From: Natronolimnobius sp. AArcel1
GTDB taxonomy: Archaea; Halobacteriota; Halobacteria; Halobacteriales; Natrialbaceae
DNA length: 64,000 nucleotides
Reading direction: 5' to 3'
Assembly (NCBI RefSeq): GCF_011043775.1
Contig: NZ_JAAKXY010000006.1
Span: 372,001-436,000, forward strand
This document shows, in pieces, positions 1 through 9,524 of the stretch (position 1 is its first letter; each line of letters begins with the position of its first letter). Below the pieces are notes generated by a model. The model searched no databases and was not told the DNA's origin. It was given only the letters and a program-made list of their open reading frames with translations. The position numbers and the translations under genes are program-made.

Positions 1-2148
1 ATCAGGATCGGTCTCTTCGAGCACCTCGAGTATGTCGCTGGTTGCAATCGAACTTGGCACCTCGAGTTCGATTCGGTAAGGGTCGGTCTCGAGTCCGACT
101 GAAGACCCTGCCCGCTGGCCAAGCAGTGCGGAGAGCGTTCGCCCAAGCGTCTCGTTGGCCATGTGGCCGAGACAGGCGTTGATGACGACCGTTCGGCCCC
201 GGCGCTCGAGGACGATCCGGTCGGCCGTCGGCATCGGGGACTCGCCGTCGATCTGGCGCTCGAGTTGTTCGCAAGCCTCGGTCAGTGTATACTCGTCGGC
301 CGGATAGCGACCGGCGAATTCGCGTCCAACGCTGGCTGCATCCGCGCCCGCCTCAAACTGCGGTTCTGCAACAGCACGGATTTCGCCGACCTCACCTGCG
401 ACAGCGGCGGGAACGGGAATCTCCTGGCCGATCCAGGATGGCACCTCGCCTGCTGGGTCTTCGATAGGGCTGACCTTTACGCGTCCCTCCTCGTCGTCGA
501 TTTCCGCAATCCGCCACATCTCGCCGCGCTGGATGAACACCTCGCCGGGCTGGGCGAAGTTGACGACGAATCGCTCGTCTAAGGTCCCGATCTGGCCGCC
601 CGAGGCGATGTCGTGGACGTCGTAGGTCTCCTCGTCGGGAATCATCGAGAGATTCGCGTAGACGTACTGCCAGGTGCCACCGGAGGTCTCGATGCGATTT
701 TCGCCCTCGTCGTGCCACAGAATCCGGTTGCGACTCAGTTCGGAGACGACCTCGCGGAACGTCTCCTCGGTGAGGTCGCGAAACGGATACGCGCGAGTGA
801 TCGTGGCGTAGGCGTCCTGTATGTGTCTCGAGCCGCGGCTCTTGACGATGCCGGGGATCTGGTTTGCGACTACGTCCAGACTCCCCTCGTGAATCGCCGC
901 GGGTTCGACCTCGCCTGCGCGGGCGCGGCGAGCAATCGCCAGCGCCTCGAAGGTGTCGTCCGGTCTGGTCGTGACGATCGTCCCGCTCGAGACCTCGTCG
1001 CGGCTGTGGCCGGCGCGTCCGATCCGCTGGAGCAAGCGCGTGACCTGTCGTGGACTCTTGTACTGGATCACGTGATCGACGCGGCCAACGTCGATGCCCA
1101 GTTCCATCGAGGAGGTACAGAGTAACCCGTCCAGTTGACCGGCCTTAAAACGATCCTCGACGTCTATTCGGGCCTCTTTCGAGAGCGAACCGTGATGAAC
1201 ACCGATCGGTAACTCGAGTTCGGTAAACCTCGAGCCGAGTGCCTCGGCTGTCTGGCGGGTGTTCACGAAGATCAGCGTTGATTCGTGCTTGTCGACGAGA
1301 TCACGAATCACGCGAACGTGACTCGCGGTGTCGGGTTCGGTCATCAGTTTCCCGGCGAGTGTCTCGTCCTCGTCGGTGATCTCTGGCTTGTGGACGGTCA
1401 CGTCGACGTTACTCCCGACGTCGATTTCTCGCACTTCGCAGGGCCGGCCACCCGAGAGGAATTGACCGACCTCACCGGGGTCACCGACCGTCGCCGAGAG
1501 ACCGATGCGCTGGAACTCACCCGCCAGATCGTGCAGTCGCTCGAGACCGATGGCCAACTGCGCGCCGCGTTTTGAGGCGGCGAGTTCGTGGACTTCGTCG
1601 ATCACGACGTGAGAGATGTCGGCCAGCCCCTTGCGCAGGCGCTCTCCCGTCAACATCGCCTGCAGTGTCTCTGGCGTCGTCACAAGCACGTCTGGTGGGT
1701 CCGTGGCCTGCTTACTGCGCTGGTAATCCGTGGTATCACCGTGGCGAACGTCGACCTCGAGATCTAAGTACTCGCCCCACCACTCGAGGCGTTCGCGCAT
1801 GTCGCGGTTGAGCGCCCGCAGCGGTGTGATGTACAGGGCACCGAACCCCTCGGGTGGGCCAACGTCGGAGGAGACCGCCGACGGGGATCGCGTCGCTGCG
1901 CTCCGCTCGCCCGCCTCGGCGTCGTCGGTTGTCTCATCTGTCGCTACGAGGTGATCGAAGACGGGTAACATCGCCGTCTCGGTTTTCCCACTGCCGGTCG
2001 GCGCGATCACGAGCGTGTGGTTGCCTGCGGCAAGTGGTGGAATTGCCACCCGCTGTGGGGCCGTCGGCGTCGAAAAGCCGCGTTCGGAGAGGGCTCCACG
2101 AACTGTCGAACCGAGGTGGGTAAAGGCTGCGACATCCCCGTCGGTCAT
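1..2148 (-). CDS. Lhr-type DEAD/DEAH ATP-dependent helicase, C-terminus cut by window edge
   Basis: This is a superfamily 2 helicase of the archaeal Lhr type, expected to unwind nucleic acid in DNA repair or recombination. The frame stays open from the ATG ending at 2148 to base 1 (716 codons), so the 3' end lies outside the window. Near the N-terminus the Walker A sequence APTGSGKTE follows a Q-motif-like TPTAPQRVAIP. The Walker B box reads IDEVHELA (DNA about 1580-1600), the DEVH variant typical of Lhr. An acidic, low-complexity insert follows Walker A. Lhr family members usually exceed 850 residues, so roughly the last quarter is missing. The family call is firm; the exact Lhr subtype is not decided. 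Confidence 0.9.
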   Translation of the reverse strand, partial: MTDGDVAAFTHLGSTVRGALSERGFSTPTAPQRVAIPPLAAGNHTLVIAPTGSGKTETAMLPVFDHLVATDETTDDAEAGERSAATRSPSAVSSDVGPPEGFGALYITPLRALNRDMRERLEWWGEYLDLEVDVRHGDTTDYQRSKQATDPPDVLVTTPETLQAMLTGERLRKGLADISHVVIDEVHELAASKRGAQLAIGLERLHDLAGEFQRIGLSATVGDPGEVGQFLSGGRPCEVREIDVGSNVDVTVHKPEITDEDETLAGKLMTEPDTASHVRVIRDLVDKHESTLIFVNTRQTAEALGSRFTELELPIGVHHGSLSKEARIDVEDRFKAGQLDGLLCTSSMELGIDVGRVDHVIQYKSPRQVTRLLQRIGRAGHSRDEVSSGTIVTTRPDDTFEALAIARRARAGEVEPAAIHEGSLDVVANQIPGIVKSRGSRHIQDAYATITRAYPFRDLTEETFREVVSELSRNRILWHDEGENRIETSGGTWQYVYANLSMIPDEETYDVHDIASGGQIGTLDERFVVNFAQPGEVFIQRGEMWRIAEIDDEEGRVKVSPIEDPAGEVPSWIGQEIPVPAAVAGEVGEIRAVAEPQFEAGADAASVGREFAGRYPADEYTLTEACEQLERQIDGESPMPTADRIVLERRGRTVVINACLGHMANETLGRTLSALLGQRAGSSVGLETDPYRIELEVPSSIATSDILEVLEETDPD

Positions 2149-2287
2149 CGACCGCCAGTAGGGACGACCACCGCATAACGTTGTTGTGTGCTTGCGCCTG
2201 TGTGCGTGCGTGGCCACACCACCGCTTTACTTTCACTTTCACTCTGCTTGGAATTGACTTACGACAGTGCCGTCTCAATCGGTGTGT

Positions 2288-2563
2288 ATGTCACTCAATA
2301 ATCAAGACGTCTGGAATCCGACGATTGCGATAACACGGACGATTCGCGAGAACATTCTGCGCTATCTCTTCGAATACGGCCCATCATCTGCGGGCGAGAT
2401 TCGTGACGCTCTGTCGCTTCGACGCACCGGTAACGAGGGTGCGTTCAGATCACTCCTCGAGTTCGAGTTGCTTGCCCGGTCGGTCAGACATGGCCGGGTG
2501 CACTACGAACTCACCGCATGTGGTGAACGATTTATCGAAGAGCAATTGCTCGGGACACGCTGA
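2288..2563 (+). CDS. Small winged-helix DNA-binding protein
   Basis: This 91-residue protein has the pattern of a single winged helix-turn-helix: IRENILRYLFEYGPSSAGEI, then a recognition-helix segment and a wing ending RVHYELTACGERFIEEQL. Haloarchaea carry many such stand-alone regulators (PhiH1-like or MarR-like). I chose the ATG at 2288 over an upstream GTG at 2267 because the residues before it match no family pattern. It stands alone and diverges from the helicase gene, with a T- and C-rich stretch between them that probably holds both promoters. The target is unknown. Confidence 0.75.
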   Translation: MSLNNQDVWNPTIAITRTIRENILRYLFEYGPSSAGEIRDALSLRRTGNEGAFRSLLEFELLARSVRHGRVHYELTACGERFIEEQLLGTR

Positions 2564-2930
2564 TCTTGTCGCAGTTCATCTCATTCCCGCTTGCGAGTGT
2601 ACGTGTGACTGGCCAGCTACAGCAATGTCTCTCGAGGACGATATCTGCCGTACTAGGCTCGACTCGAGTGCTGAACTACCCGGTTAAGTGTCTCCTACGG
2701 CACGCTGCGTAAGGGAACGAAATAGAAGGGGTCGGTTTCCGAGTGGTATGCGGTCCATAGCTATTTGCATATCGCCGGTACCTCGGGGAGATGACACCTA
2801 TCAAGACAGGACAGTCACACTCATTGATTGGTTGGTCCCCAATGGTGGCTCTGCAAGCGGGTCACCAGTCCCTTTCGGCACTCATCAGTACTGTGGAGTT
2901 GAACGCACGCATACAAGCAGAGGCGCAGGT
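2564..2930. other. Intergenic region before the PGF-CTERM gene
   Basis: An open frame runs through this stretch from 2688 into the next gene. Its translation lacks the acidic haloarchaeal composition, and the signal peptide only begins at 2931, so I treat it as non-coding. I see no RNA gene or repeat in it. Confidence 0.5.
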
Positions 2931-3959
2931 ATGACTCCTCTGCATGACCGCGGCTGGATACTGGGTATAGCCGGTGCGCTCGTCGTCTGTGGCGCGCTCG
3001 TTGCGGTCGGTTTCGCCGGCGGTGTTGGGGCAGTACAGGAGACTCAGCAGAACGTCTCCGAAGAGGCACATATCGAACCCGTTCCTGAGCCCGGCGATGC
3101 GTACTTCGAGGCCGAAGCGTCGGATGGCAGTTGGGTGAGTTACGTCAACCCGCGCGATGAGTATCGCTCGCCGTATCTCGGTGATGGCTCTGGAAAGCTC
3201 TGTGTGACGCTCGTCAATGAGCGCGGCGAACCCGTCGTCGGGGAGAGCGTCCCCGGAACAACGGTGACGATGCCAACCGGTGATGAACTCGACTGGCACT
3301 CTCACACCGATCCGTTCACCGTGGAATACCCGCTTACCGAGCACTACCAGCGCCCACTCGATGCTGACCAGTTCGGTACTAGTCCGGACCTCGCACAGGG
3401 CGATGGTTACATGGACTCTCACTGCATGGAAATCCACGGGCTCCCAGAAGATGGTGGCACCGTCGAATACGGCCCTGTCGACGTCACTGGCGAGCACGCA
3501 GATGATATCGAGGTCGTCGGCTACATCCAGCAGGCACACGACTCCTGGGATACAGACGTTGATCCAATCGAGGACGCCGAACCGTACGAGGAAGCCGGTG
3601 GCGGCTGGACCTACTACCCTGACGGGTCACACGGACAGGCCGTTGCCGTCCTCCAACTCGACGGCGATGCGGATATCGCTCCCGACGATACACCAGACAC
3701 CGACGACGAAGACGCCACGAACTCGAGCGACGCTGGCCAATCCGACGATACCGAGACTGACGCTGACACCGAAACAGACGCTGACAACGAGACTGATAGC
3801 ACCGACACCGATCCGTCCTCGAGTGACGACGGGTCTGAGGGCGATAGCGATGATGTCGACGAGGGGGAGAGCATGCCCGGCTTCGGCCTGCTTGGCGCAG
3901 TCGTTGTCGTGCTTGCACTGGTCTGTGTCCGCGCTATTCACGCTGGCACGCGCGAGTGA
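2931..3959 (+). CDS. Secreted surface protein with PGF-CTERM anchor
   Basis: This 342-residue exported protein begins with a hydrophobic signal segment (about residues 8-30, ILGIAGALVVCGALVAVGF) after MTPLHDRG. The globular middle is acidic. A long Asp/Thr/Ser-rich linker follows, and the end is a PGF-CTERM tripartite signal: MPGFGLLG, a hydrophobic helix and a short basic tail. In haloarchaea such signals are processed by archaeosortase ArtA and lipid-anchored to the membrane. The start at 2931 puts the signal peptide at the N-terminus. The central domain is not one I recognise, so the function beyond surface display is unknown. Confidence 0.8.
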   Translation: MTPLHDRGWILGIAGALVVCGALVAVGFAGGVGAVQETQQNVSEEAHIEPVPEPGDAYFEAEASDGSWVSYVNPRDEYRSPYLGDGSGKLCVTLVNERGEPVVGESVPGTTVTMPTGDELDWHSHTDPFTVEYPLTEHYQRPLDADQFGTSPDLAQGDGYMDSHCMEIHGLPEDGGTVEYGPVDVTGEHADDIEVVGYIQQAHDSWDTDVDPIEDAEPYEEAGGGWTYYPDGSHGQAVAVLQLDGDADIAPDDTPDTDDEDATNSSDAGQSDDTETDADTETDADNETDSTDTDPSSSDDGSEGDSDDVDEGESMPGFGLLGAVVVVLALVCVRAIHAGTRE

Positions 3960-4048
3960 CCAGCGTCTTTCCAAGCCTCGCACGCTGACGACACAGTCGG
4001 CCGTGATGAACCACTCCTGTTTTGGCAGTTGCACTCGGAGTATCGAGT

Positions 4049-4267
4049 ATGACCGACGACGACGCGGCCGATTCGGAGCCTCGCGTTCCTGTGGTGTGTT
4101 CGACGTGCGAAACGACATCTCGGATCCCGCTTTCGGAGTTGGCCGACGCAGTCGACCGACACAACACCCAGCTCCATGACGGTGAGGACGTGGCTCAGGT
4201 CGACCCGGAAATCGCCGACCAACTCGCCAATCTCGTTGCGACTGACCTCGGCTTACTCGAGGAGTGA
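4049..4267 (+). CDS. Small acidic haloarchaeal protein with one CxxC
   Basis: This 72-residue protein begins MTDDDAADSEPRVPVVCSTC and continues as an acidic helical segment ending DLGLLEE. A single CSTC pair could bind zinc only as a dimer or with other ligands; one His occurs in DRHNTQ. Composition and the ATG at 4049 support a real gene. It lies just upstream of the winged-helix gene at 4345 on the same strand, with a 77-base gap. I do not know its function. Confidence 0.65.
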   Translation: MTDDDAADSEPRVPVVCSTCETTSRIPLSELADAVDRHNTQLHDGEDVAQVDPEIADQLANLVATDLGLLEE

Positions 4268-4344
4268 CCGACGCTGGAACGTGATCAGACTCGAGACAAC
4301 GACGGAGAGACGAATTTTTGAACGAGACGCCCGTACACACGGCC

Positions 4345-4602
4345 ATGACCGACCAGGCAGAGTGGATGGAACCCGAAGACGACCACATTCTCGAGTTGCT
4401 GGCCGAAGACGATATTTTTGAGCCAAGTCATATCGAATCCGAGGGCATTTGTCGCGGCCCCGACGCCGCCTACCGATGCCGTGAACTCACCAAGTACGGA
4501 CTGTTGACCCGGCCGATGACCGGCATGTACGATCTGACCGACCTCGGCGAGCAGTATCTCGCGGGAGAGGTCGATGCGAGCGAATTGACTCCAGAGGAAT
4601 AA
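4345..4602 (+). CDS. Winged-helix transcription regulator, PhiH1-repressor-like
   Basis: This 85-residue protein begins MTDQAEWMEPEDDHILELL and continues through GPDAAYRCRELTKYGLL to MYDLTDLGEQYLAGE. That order (DD-ILE-L, helix-turn-helix, wing, LGEQYLAGE-D-EL) is typical of the haloarchaeal winged-helix family related to the PhiH1 phage repressor. I set the start at the internal ATG 4345 because the preceding nine codons are not conserved-looking. It converges on the thioredoxin gene with only 2 bases between stops. The target is unknown. Confidence 0.8.
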   Translation: MTDQAEWMEPEDDHILELLAEDDIFEPSHIESEGICRGPDAAYRCRELTKYGLLTRPMTGMYDLTDLGEQYLAGEVDASELTPEE

Positions 4603-4604
4603 GA

Positions 4605-4958
4605 CTACTCCGACCCCGAAACGGCATCTTGAACGTGCGTCTCGAGAAAGGAGACGACCTCGTCGCCGCCCATGAAGCCATCAGTCACGTGTGCGATCTG
4701 AGTGCCGTCCCGAAAGAGAAACAGGGCTGGAACCGACCGAACGTCAAAGCGCTCGAGCAGCGCTAGATCGTCCCTCGGGTTGACGAGTCCAATCGGAATC
4801 CCGGTTTCTCGAGCAACATTGCCGAGGACGGGTTCCATCGCCTGACACAGCGTACACCCGCTGGTATAGCACTCGACCAGTGCAACGTCGTGGGACTCAA
4901 TGAACTGTGTGACCGCATCGTTGTCCTCGAGATGGACAGGTTTCGTCAATTCGTCCAT
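4605..4958 (-). CDS. Thioredoxin-fold protein
   Basis: This 117-residue cytoplasmic protein has the thioredoxin layout: strand VALVECYTSG, redox pair CTLC (Cys35 and Cys38), helix, and the cis-proline segment SVPALFLFRDG. The usual WCGPC is replaced by GCTLC, so redox potential and partner are likely to differ from classic thioredoxins. A longer upstream frame exists, but the ATG ending at 4958 gives the family's usual length. It probably acts as a small disulfide reductase or carrier; its partners are not visible nearby. Confidence 0.85.
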   Translation of the reverse strand: MDELTKPVHLEDNDAVTQFIESHDVALVECYTSGCTLCQAMEPVLGNVARETGIPIGLVNPRDDLALLERFDVRSVPALFLFRDGTQIAHVTDGFMGGDEVVSFLETHVQDAVSGSE

Positions 4959-5152
4959 GTGTGTGATATGGTCTACGAGTGGATACCGTTGACGCCGTTG
5001 TTGGACACAGAAAGTGACCGAACGCGCAGGATATATACGATCTAGGGGCGTTCGCATACCGGTTTTGGCAATCGCGAACGCAACGCAGTCGGGACTGCCA
5101 TCGATGATCATCCAGAAATGGACTGATACGTCTCGAGTGCCTACGGCTGTTA

Positions 5153-5377
5153 ATGACTCGACAGACGACCCACGAGGCGCGCTCGCGCCAAAAATCGACG
5201 TTATTCTGCTGGGAGTGTCACTACTCGAGTCCGGCTACTGAGGGGTGGATTCGCCGGTCCAGTGATGGCACAGTTGCCACCGTCTGTCCGCAGTGTCAGA
5301 CTACGATTACCACGCGTCCACAGCGTAGTGATCGCTCCGACAGCCGCCGGCCACATCACAGTTCTGCAACGGGGTAG
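5153..5377 (+). CDS. Small zinc-ribbon protein, DUF8106-like
   Basis: This 74-residue protein has two cysteine pairs, CWEC and CPQC, about 26 residues apart, making a single zinc ribbon followed by a basic, serine-rich tail. The pattern STLFCWECHY...VCPQCQTTITTRP is one I associate with a haloarchaeal domain (DUF8106). It probably binds zinc and perhaps nucleic acid, but no function is established. It stands alone, about 300 bases before glnA. Confidence 0.7.
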   Translation: MTRQTTHEARSRQKSTLFCWECHYSSPATEGWIRRSSDGTVATVCPQCQTTITTRPQRSDRSDSRRPHHSSATG

Positions 5378-5683
5378 CAGGCGCACACGCCCAATATTGG
5401 TGTTTGTGAGCGACAGCGTGACTGCATGTTACGCCCTGATTCGCGCATATTTTGCCTGGCATTCCCCGAGTGATTGTACAGATTCAGACGAATGTACACA
5501 CCATTTCGGCGACCATTGCTGACATTGTTCAGTTTGGTCCGCAGCACAGTCTCCATTTGTCTCTATTTGTTATTGCTGCACATCACTTATTGACCGAATG
5601 GGCTATTTTCTCGCAGAATGCGTATATTCGCCCACAACAGTAGAGCTTTAATAGTAGGATCCATTTCCTTACTCGAGTAGAAG
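5378..5683. other. AT-richer intergenic region upstream of glnA
   Basis: This stretch is visibly richer in A and T than its surroundings and contains no convincing gene on either strand. It should hold the regulatory region of glnA; the core promoter is listed separately. Confidence 0.6.
5647..5654 (+). promoter_or_regulatory. Putative TATA box of glnA
   Basis: The sequence TTTAATAG lies about 30-37 bases before the glnA ATG. That is where a TATA box should sit for a transcript with almost no leader, as is common in haloarchaea. It is identified by position and composition only. Confidence 0.45.
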
Positions 5684-7039
5684 ATGACAGGTGACAACCT
5701 GACCACTGCGGAACAGGACGTACTGGACGAAATCGAGGCGGAAGACGTTGACTTCCTCCGACTGCAGTTTACGGACATTCTGGGAACGGTCAAGAATGTC
5801 GCCGTCCCGGCCCGTCAGGCCGAGAAGGCGTTTACCGAAGGCATTTACTTCGATGGCTCGTCGATCGAGGGCTTTGTCCGCATTCAGGAGTCGGACATGC
5901 GCCTCGTTCCTGACCCAGAGACCTTCGCCGTCTTGCCATGGCGCAACGACGAGGACAGCGCTGCCGGTCGAATGATCTGTGACGTCTACGACACCTCGAG
6001 TGGTGAACCGTTTGAGGGCGATCCACGACGCGTTCTCAAAAACGCGATCGAACGTGCTGAGGAGCTCGGGTACACGGTCAACGCCGCACCAGAGCCCGAA
6101 TTCTTCCTGTTCGAAGAGGACGAGGACGGCCGCGCAACGACGAAAACGAACGACGCTGGCGGCTACTTCGACGTCGCCCCGAAAGACCTCGCCAGCGACG
6201 TTCGCCGCGACATTATCTACGGCTTAGAGGAGATGGGCTTCGAGATCGAAGCCAGTCACCACGAAGTTGCAGAAGGCCAACACGAGATCAACTTCGAGTA
6301 CGATGACGCGCTTTCGACGGCAGACAACGTCGCCACTTTCCGAACGGTCGTCCGTGCAATCGCCGCCCAGCACGACCTTCACGCGACGTTCATGCCGAAG
6401 CCAATCCCAAAAATCAACGGCTCGGGGATGCACACCCACCTCTCGCTGTTTACCGAGGACGGCGAAAACGCCTTCCACGACGAGGACGACGAGTTCAACC
6501 TGAGCGAAGAGGCTCACTCGTTCCTCGCCGGTATTCTGGAACACGCCCCGGCAATCACCGCCGTTGCAGACCCAACTGTCAACAGCTACAAGCGCCTCGT
6601 GCCCGGCTACGAAGCACCCGTCTACGTTGCCTGGTCCGACCGCAACCGCTCGGCACTGATCCGCAAACCGGCCGCCCGTGTCCCAGCCGCAAGCCGCATC
6701 GAAGCGCGCTTCCCAGACCCATCGTGTAACCCATACCTCGCGCTCGCCGCGCTCATCCACGCCGGTCTCGAGGGAATCGAGAACGACCTCGACTGTCCCG
6801 ACCCAATCCGCGAGAACATCTACGACTTCGACGAAGAAAAACGCGACGAGTACGGCATCGAAACGCTCCCATCGAACCTGGGCGAAGCCGTCGACGCACT
6901 TGAGGAAGACGAGGTCATCTACGACGCCCTCGGTGAACACGTCGCACCGAAGTTCGTCGAAGCCAAGAGCCAGGAGTTCGAAGAGTACCTCATCGACGTC
7001 TCCGACTGGGAACTCGATCGGTACCTCGAGACGTTCTAA
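5684..7039 (+). CDS. glnA: Glutamine synthetase, type I
   Basis: It makes glutamine from glutamate, ammonia and ATP in the cytoplasm, the main ammonia-assimilation step. The 451 residues carry the family signatures in order: [65 protein letters not shown]. Length and the lack of the about 25-residue insert fit the I-alpha group, which is regulated by feedback or GlnK-type contact rather than adenylylation, although a Tyr is kept in [10 protein letters not shown]. It is monocistronic, with its own promoter upstream. No glnK or glnB is in the window. A 279-codon open frame on the opposite strand is a compositional shadow. Confidence 0.97.
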   Translation: MTGDNLTTAEQDVLDEIEAEDVDFLRLQFTDILGTVKNVAVPARQAEKAFTEGIYFDGSSIEGFVRIQESDMRLVPDPETFAVLPWRNDEDSAAGRMICDVYDTSSGEPFEGDPRRVLKNAIERAEELGYTVNAAPEPEFFLFEEDEDGRATTKTNDAGGYFDVAPKDLASDVRRDIIYGLEEMGFEIEASHHEVAEGQHEINFEYDDALSTADNVATFRTVVRAIAAQHDLHATFMPKPIPKINGSGMHTHLSLFTEDGENAFHDEDDEFNLSEEAHSFLAGILEHAPAITAVADPTVNSYKRLVPGYEAPVYVAWSDRNRSALIRKPAARVPAASRIEARFPDPSCNPYLALAALIHAGLEGIENDLDCPDPIRENIYDFDEEKRDEYGIETLPSNLGEAVDALEEDEVIYDALGEHVAPKFVEAKSQEFEEYLIDVSDWELDRYLETF

Positions 7040-7182
7040 TCGAGACACCGCGTCTCTCGTCACTGATCACTCTCCACGGCTCACGCGTCTGCCAGTCTCG
7101 TTGTTTACTGTCAGTTACAGGTCACGGACGGTGTCGATGTAGTCCGTGAAACGTTTCCTTTCTGGACCGAACGTATCGGACG

Positions 7183-7515
7183 ATGACGGATACCGATCGA
7201 CCAGCGCCGCCGCCAACGCTCGAGGAACCACTTCGCGAGTTACTTGTAGAACTCGCAGTCGAGGAGCCAGCCCAACTTCGGGCAGTCGCGACACATGCAA
7301 CGCAACTCGAGGGCTGGCTCGACCGCCAGGACGAAGACGGAGAGGCGGAACCGACAGCGGACTCGAGCGAACAGGTGGCTGTGGGTCCCGAGACGGTTCC
7401 GCCGGGCGTGCCTGAGCGAGCGAGTGTGAGCGTCACGGAGATTGCCGGGAGCGAGTACTGGTACTATCAGTGGCGGGATGGCGACGAAATTCGGTCGAAA
7501 ACGGTTGAACGGTAA
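7183..7515 (+). CDS. Conserved haloarchaeal small protein
   Basis: This 110-residue acidic protein is predicted cytoplasmic. The N-terminal half (PLRELLVELAVEEPAQLRAV...LEGWLDRQ) looks helical. An acidic linker follows, and the end reads SEYWYYQWRDGDEIRSKTV, an aromatic YYQWR motif seen in small haloarchaeal proteins of unknown function. It converges on the SDR gene. I cannot assign a role. Confidence 0.7.
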   Translation: MTDTDRPAPPPTLEEPLRELLVELAVEEPAQLRAVATHATQLEGWLDRQDEDGEAEPTADSSEQVAVGPETVPPGVPERASVSVTEIAGSEYWYYQWRDGDEIRSKTVER

Positions 7516-7539
7516 GGACAGTCCACTCTCGGCCCGAAC

Positions 7540-8262
7540 TCACGCCTCACCGTAGACTGGAACCGCTGCCCCGCTTGTAACCGCCGCGGCGTCGCTACAG
7601 AGAAACGCCATTACCGCAGCGATTTCGGCGGGTTCGACCCACGACTCGTGATCCGAATCCGGCATCATCTCGCGGTTCATCGGTGTGTCGATCACGCTCG
7701 GCATTACTGAGTTCGCTCGAACCGTTCCCTGATTCTCCTCGGCAATCGTCTCCATCAACAGTCGGATACCGGCTTTCGTGATCCGGTAGGGGCCGTCGCC
7801 CTCACCACCCTCGAGCGACGAGCGTGCACTGACGCTGACAATTGCTCCGTCGGTCTCCTGTAATGCTGGGAGCGCGTGTTTGGAGGTGAGAAATGCCGTC
7901 TTCAGATTGATGTCGACCAGAAACTCGAACGACTCGAGGTCGGTCTCTTCGATGTGGTCACCGCCGCGCCAGGTGCCGGCGATGTTCAGCAGGTGATCGA
8001 TTCGTCCGTGGTCGTCGAGAACCGACTCAATGAGGGATTCAACCGCGCTCTCGTCGGTCAGGTCTGTTTCGTAGAACTGGACGCCATCGGCTGGCTCGAG
8101 GTGGCTGTCTTCGTCATCGGGAGCGACGACATCGACGGCACAGACTGTCGCGCCGGCCTCGCGAAATTGATCCACGGCGGCGCTGCCGAGTGCACCGCTT
8201 GCACCCGTAATGATGGCAACAGTGTCCTCGAAGTCGACCGTAATCGAACGCTGTGGTGACAT
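7540..8262 (-). CDS. Short-chain dehydrogenase/reductase (SDR)
   Basis: This 240-residue oxidoreductase uses NAD(P) to interconvert an alcohol and a ketone. It has the glycine-rich nucleotide loop TGASGALG near the N-terminus, NIAG, the catalytic serine segment VSVSARSS and the YxxxK pair in GPYRITKAG, then the C-terminal SSGAAVPV-like segment (VTSGAAVPVYG). All catalytic parts are present. An acidic residue after the second strand (CAVDVV) suggests NAD rather than NADP. I used the ATG ending at 8262 rather than one five codons earlier. The substrate is unknown. Confidence 0.9.
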   Translation of the reverse strand: MSPQRSITVDFEDTVAIITGASGALGSAAVDQFREAGATVCAVDVVAPDDEDSHLEPADGVQFYETDLTDESAVESLIESVLDDHGRIDHLLNIAGTWRGGDHIEETDLESFEFLVDINLKTAFLTSKHALPALQETDGAIVSVSARSSLEGGEGDGPYRITKAGIRLLMETIAEENQGTVRANSVMPSVIDTPMNREMMPDSDHESWVEPAEIAAVMAFLCSDAAAVTSGAAVPVYGEA

Positions 8263-8396
8263 AGACTCTCCTGCCACATCCAGGGAGATTAATTACGGGG
8301 GCGAGCGCGCCTGCACTGGTTGGCGTCCGGTCCAGTCGAATGACCACCGGCCATGAACCGGGAGTATATTGGCTCCCAGCCCATTAGTATCGGCGA

Positions 8397-9062
8397 ATGC
8401 GACTGATCGCCCATCGTGGATTCGCTGCGACGGCGCCGGAGAATACGATTGCCGCCGTACAGTCGGCCGCCGACCACGCCGATGCCGTCGAGTTCGACGT
8501 CCGACGCTGTGGCTCGGGCGAACTCGTCGTTATCCACGACGACACAATCGACCGCGTCACCGGCACGAACGGCACCGTCGCCGACCTCAGCCTCACGGAA
8601 CTCAAAACACACACAATCCTCGAGTCGGACGAACAAATTCCGACGCTCGAGGAGATGCTCGCCGCGTTGCCGCCGGACATTGAGGTCAACCTCGAGATGA
8701 AAGCCGAGGGAATCGCAGCAGATGTCCTCGAGACGATCGCTGCCGCGGATGTTGACAACCGAATCGTCACGACCTCGTTTCTCCTGTCGGAACTGCGGAC
8801 GATCCGCGAACTCGAGCCGGATCAGCCATCTGGACTGCTCGTCAGCCGTCGCCTCGAAACACCGGTCACGACCGCCATCGAACTCGACTGCGACGTGATC
8901 GGCGCGAACTACGCGCGGTGTCTCACCACACAGCTCGTCCCGCGGGCGAAAGCCGTCGATCTCGAGGTTCACGCGTGGTCACTCGAGCGCTGGCTCCTGG
9001 CGAAGATACTCGAGTTGCGCGGTGTCGATTGCGTGTCGGCGGATCGGCCGCTTCGCGTGTAA
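8397..9062 (+). CDS. Glycerophosphodiester phosphodiesterase
   Basis: It hydrolyses glycerophosphodiesters to glycerol-phosphate and an alcohol. At 221 residues it is a short, cytoplasmic GDPD-type TIM barrel with the expected residues: HRGFAATAPENT (catalytic His and the ENT metal loop), VEFDVR and VIHDDTIDRVT (second catalytic His), then NLEMK. No signal peptide is visible. In archaea it probably recycles phospholipid head groups. Its neighbours do not point to a pathway. Confidence 0.92.
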   Translation: MRLIAHRGFAATAPENTIAAVQSAADHADAVEFDVRRCGSGELVVIHDDTIDRVTGTNGTVADLSLTELKTHTILESDEQIPTLEEMLAALPPDIEVNLEMKAEGIAADVLETIAAADVDNRIVTTSFLLSELRTIRELEPDQPSGLLVSRRLETPVTTAIELDCDVIGANYARCLTTQLVPRAKAVDLEVHAWSLERWLLAKILELRGVDCVSADRPLRV

Positions 9063-9069
9063 GGTAGCG

Positions 9070-9462
9070 CTACTTGGGGGATGAACCAGTTCCGGCATCT
9101 GGCTCGGGCGATAGGTAGTACGCTCGAGCGTGATAGAGATAGATAATGAATATCACGCTGATGAGCAGCCCACCAATCTCGTCCTGAGCGATATCGAAGA
9201 CAGCGTCAATGCCGAAAATGAACAGTGTCACGACCCATGCCCACAGTTGGCCAGTCCACAGTCCGTAGGCAACGACCAGATACAGCAGTGCAACAAACAG
9301 GTACAGCAACACAGTCTCAGTGTCGCCCATGCGAAGCACGCGGAACGATATGAGAACGAGCAGTATCGAAATGAGGACGCCGAGTACGCAGATGAGTGAG
9401 ATCCCAATCGGTCGTGATCGCCCCCCTGAGTGAGACGACACACTGGCTTGAGGCGTGCCCAT
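9070..9462 (-). CDS. Small integral membrane protein
   Basis: This 130-residue protein has four predicted membrane helices, the first being ISLICVLGVLISILLVLISF. The second is LLYLFVALLYLVVAYGLWTG and the third AWVVTLFIFGIDAVFDIA. The layout resembles small DUF2127-like or haloarchaeal four-helix membrane proteins. The ATG ending at 9460-9462 removes a weak eight-residue extension. Function unknown. Confidence 0.75.
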   Translation of the reverse strand: MGTPQASVSSHSGGRSRPIGISLICVLGVLISILLVLISFRVLRMGDTETVLLYLFVALLYLVVAYGLWTGQLWAWVVTLFIFGIDAVFDIAQDEIGGLLISVIFIIYLYHARAYYLSPEPDAGTGSSPK

Positions 9463-9524
9463 ACACTCGCCTGTGAGTTCAACCAATAAATATTTTCTCT
9501 GAGACAGGTTGTCTTCCTAGCAGT

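Noticed and set aside
7042-7056. GAGAC/GTCTC hairpin after glnA as a terminator
   Set aside because: The stem is only five bases and no T-run follows it, so the support is too weak.
6224-7063. 279-codon open frame opposite glnA
   Set aside because: It lies fully antisense to a clear glutamine synthetase and has a Val-rich shadow composition. It arises from codon bias in GC-rich DNA.
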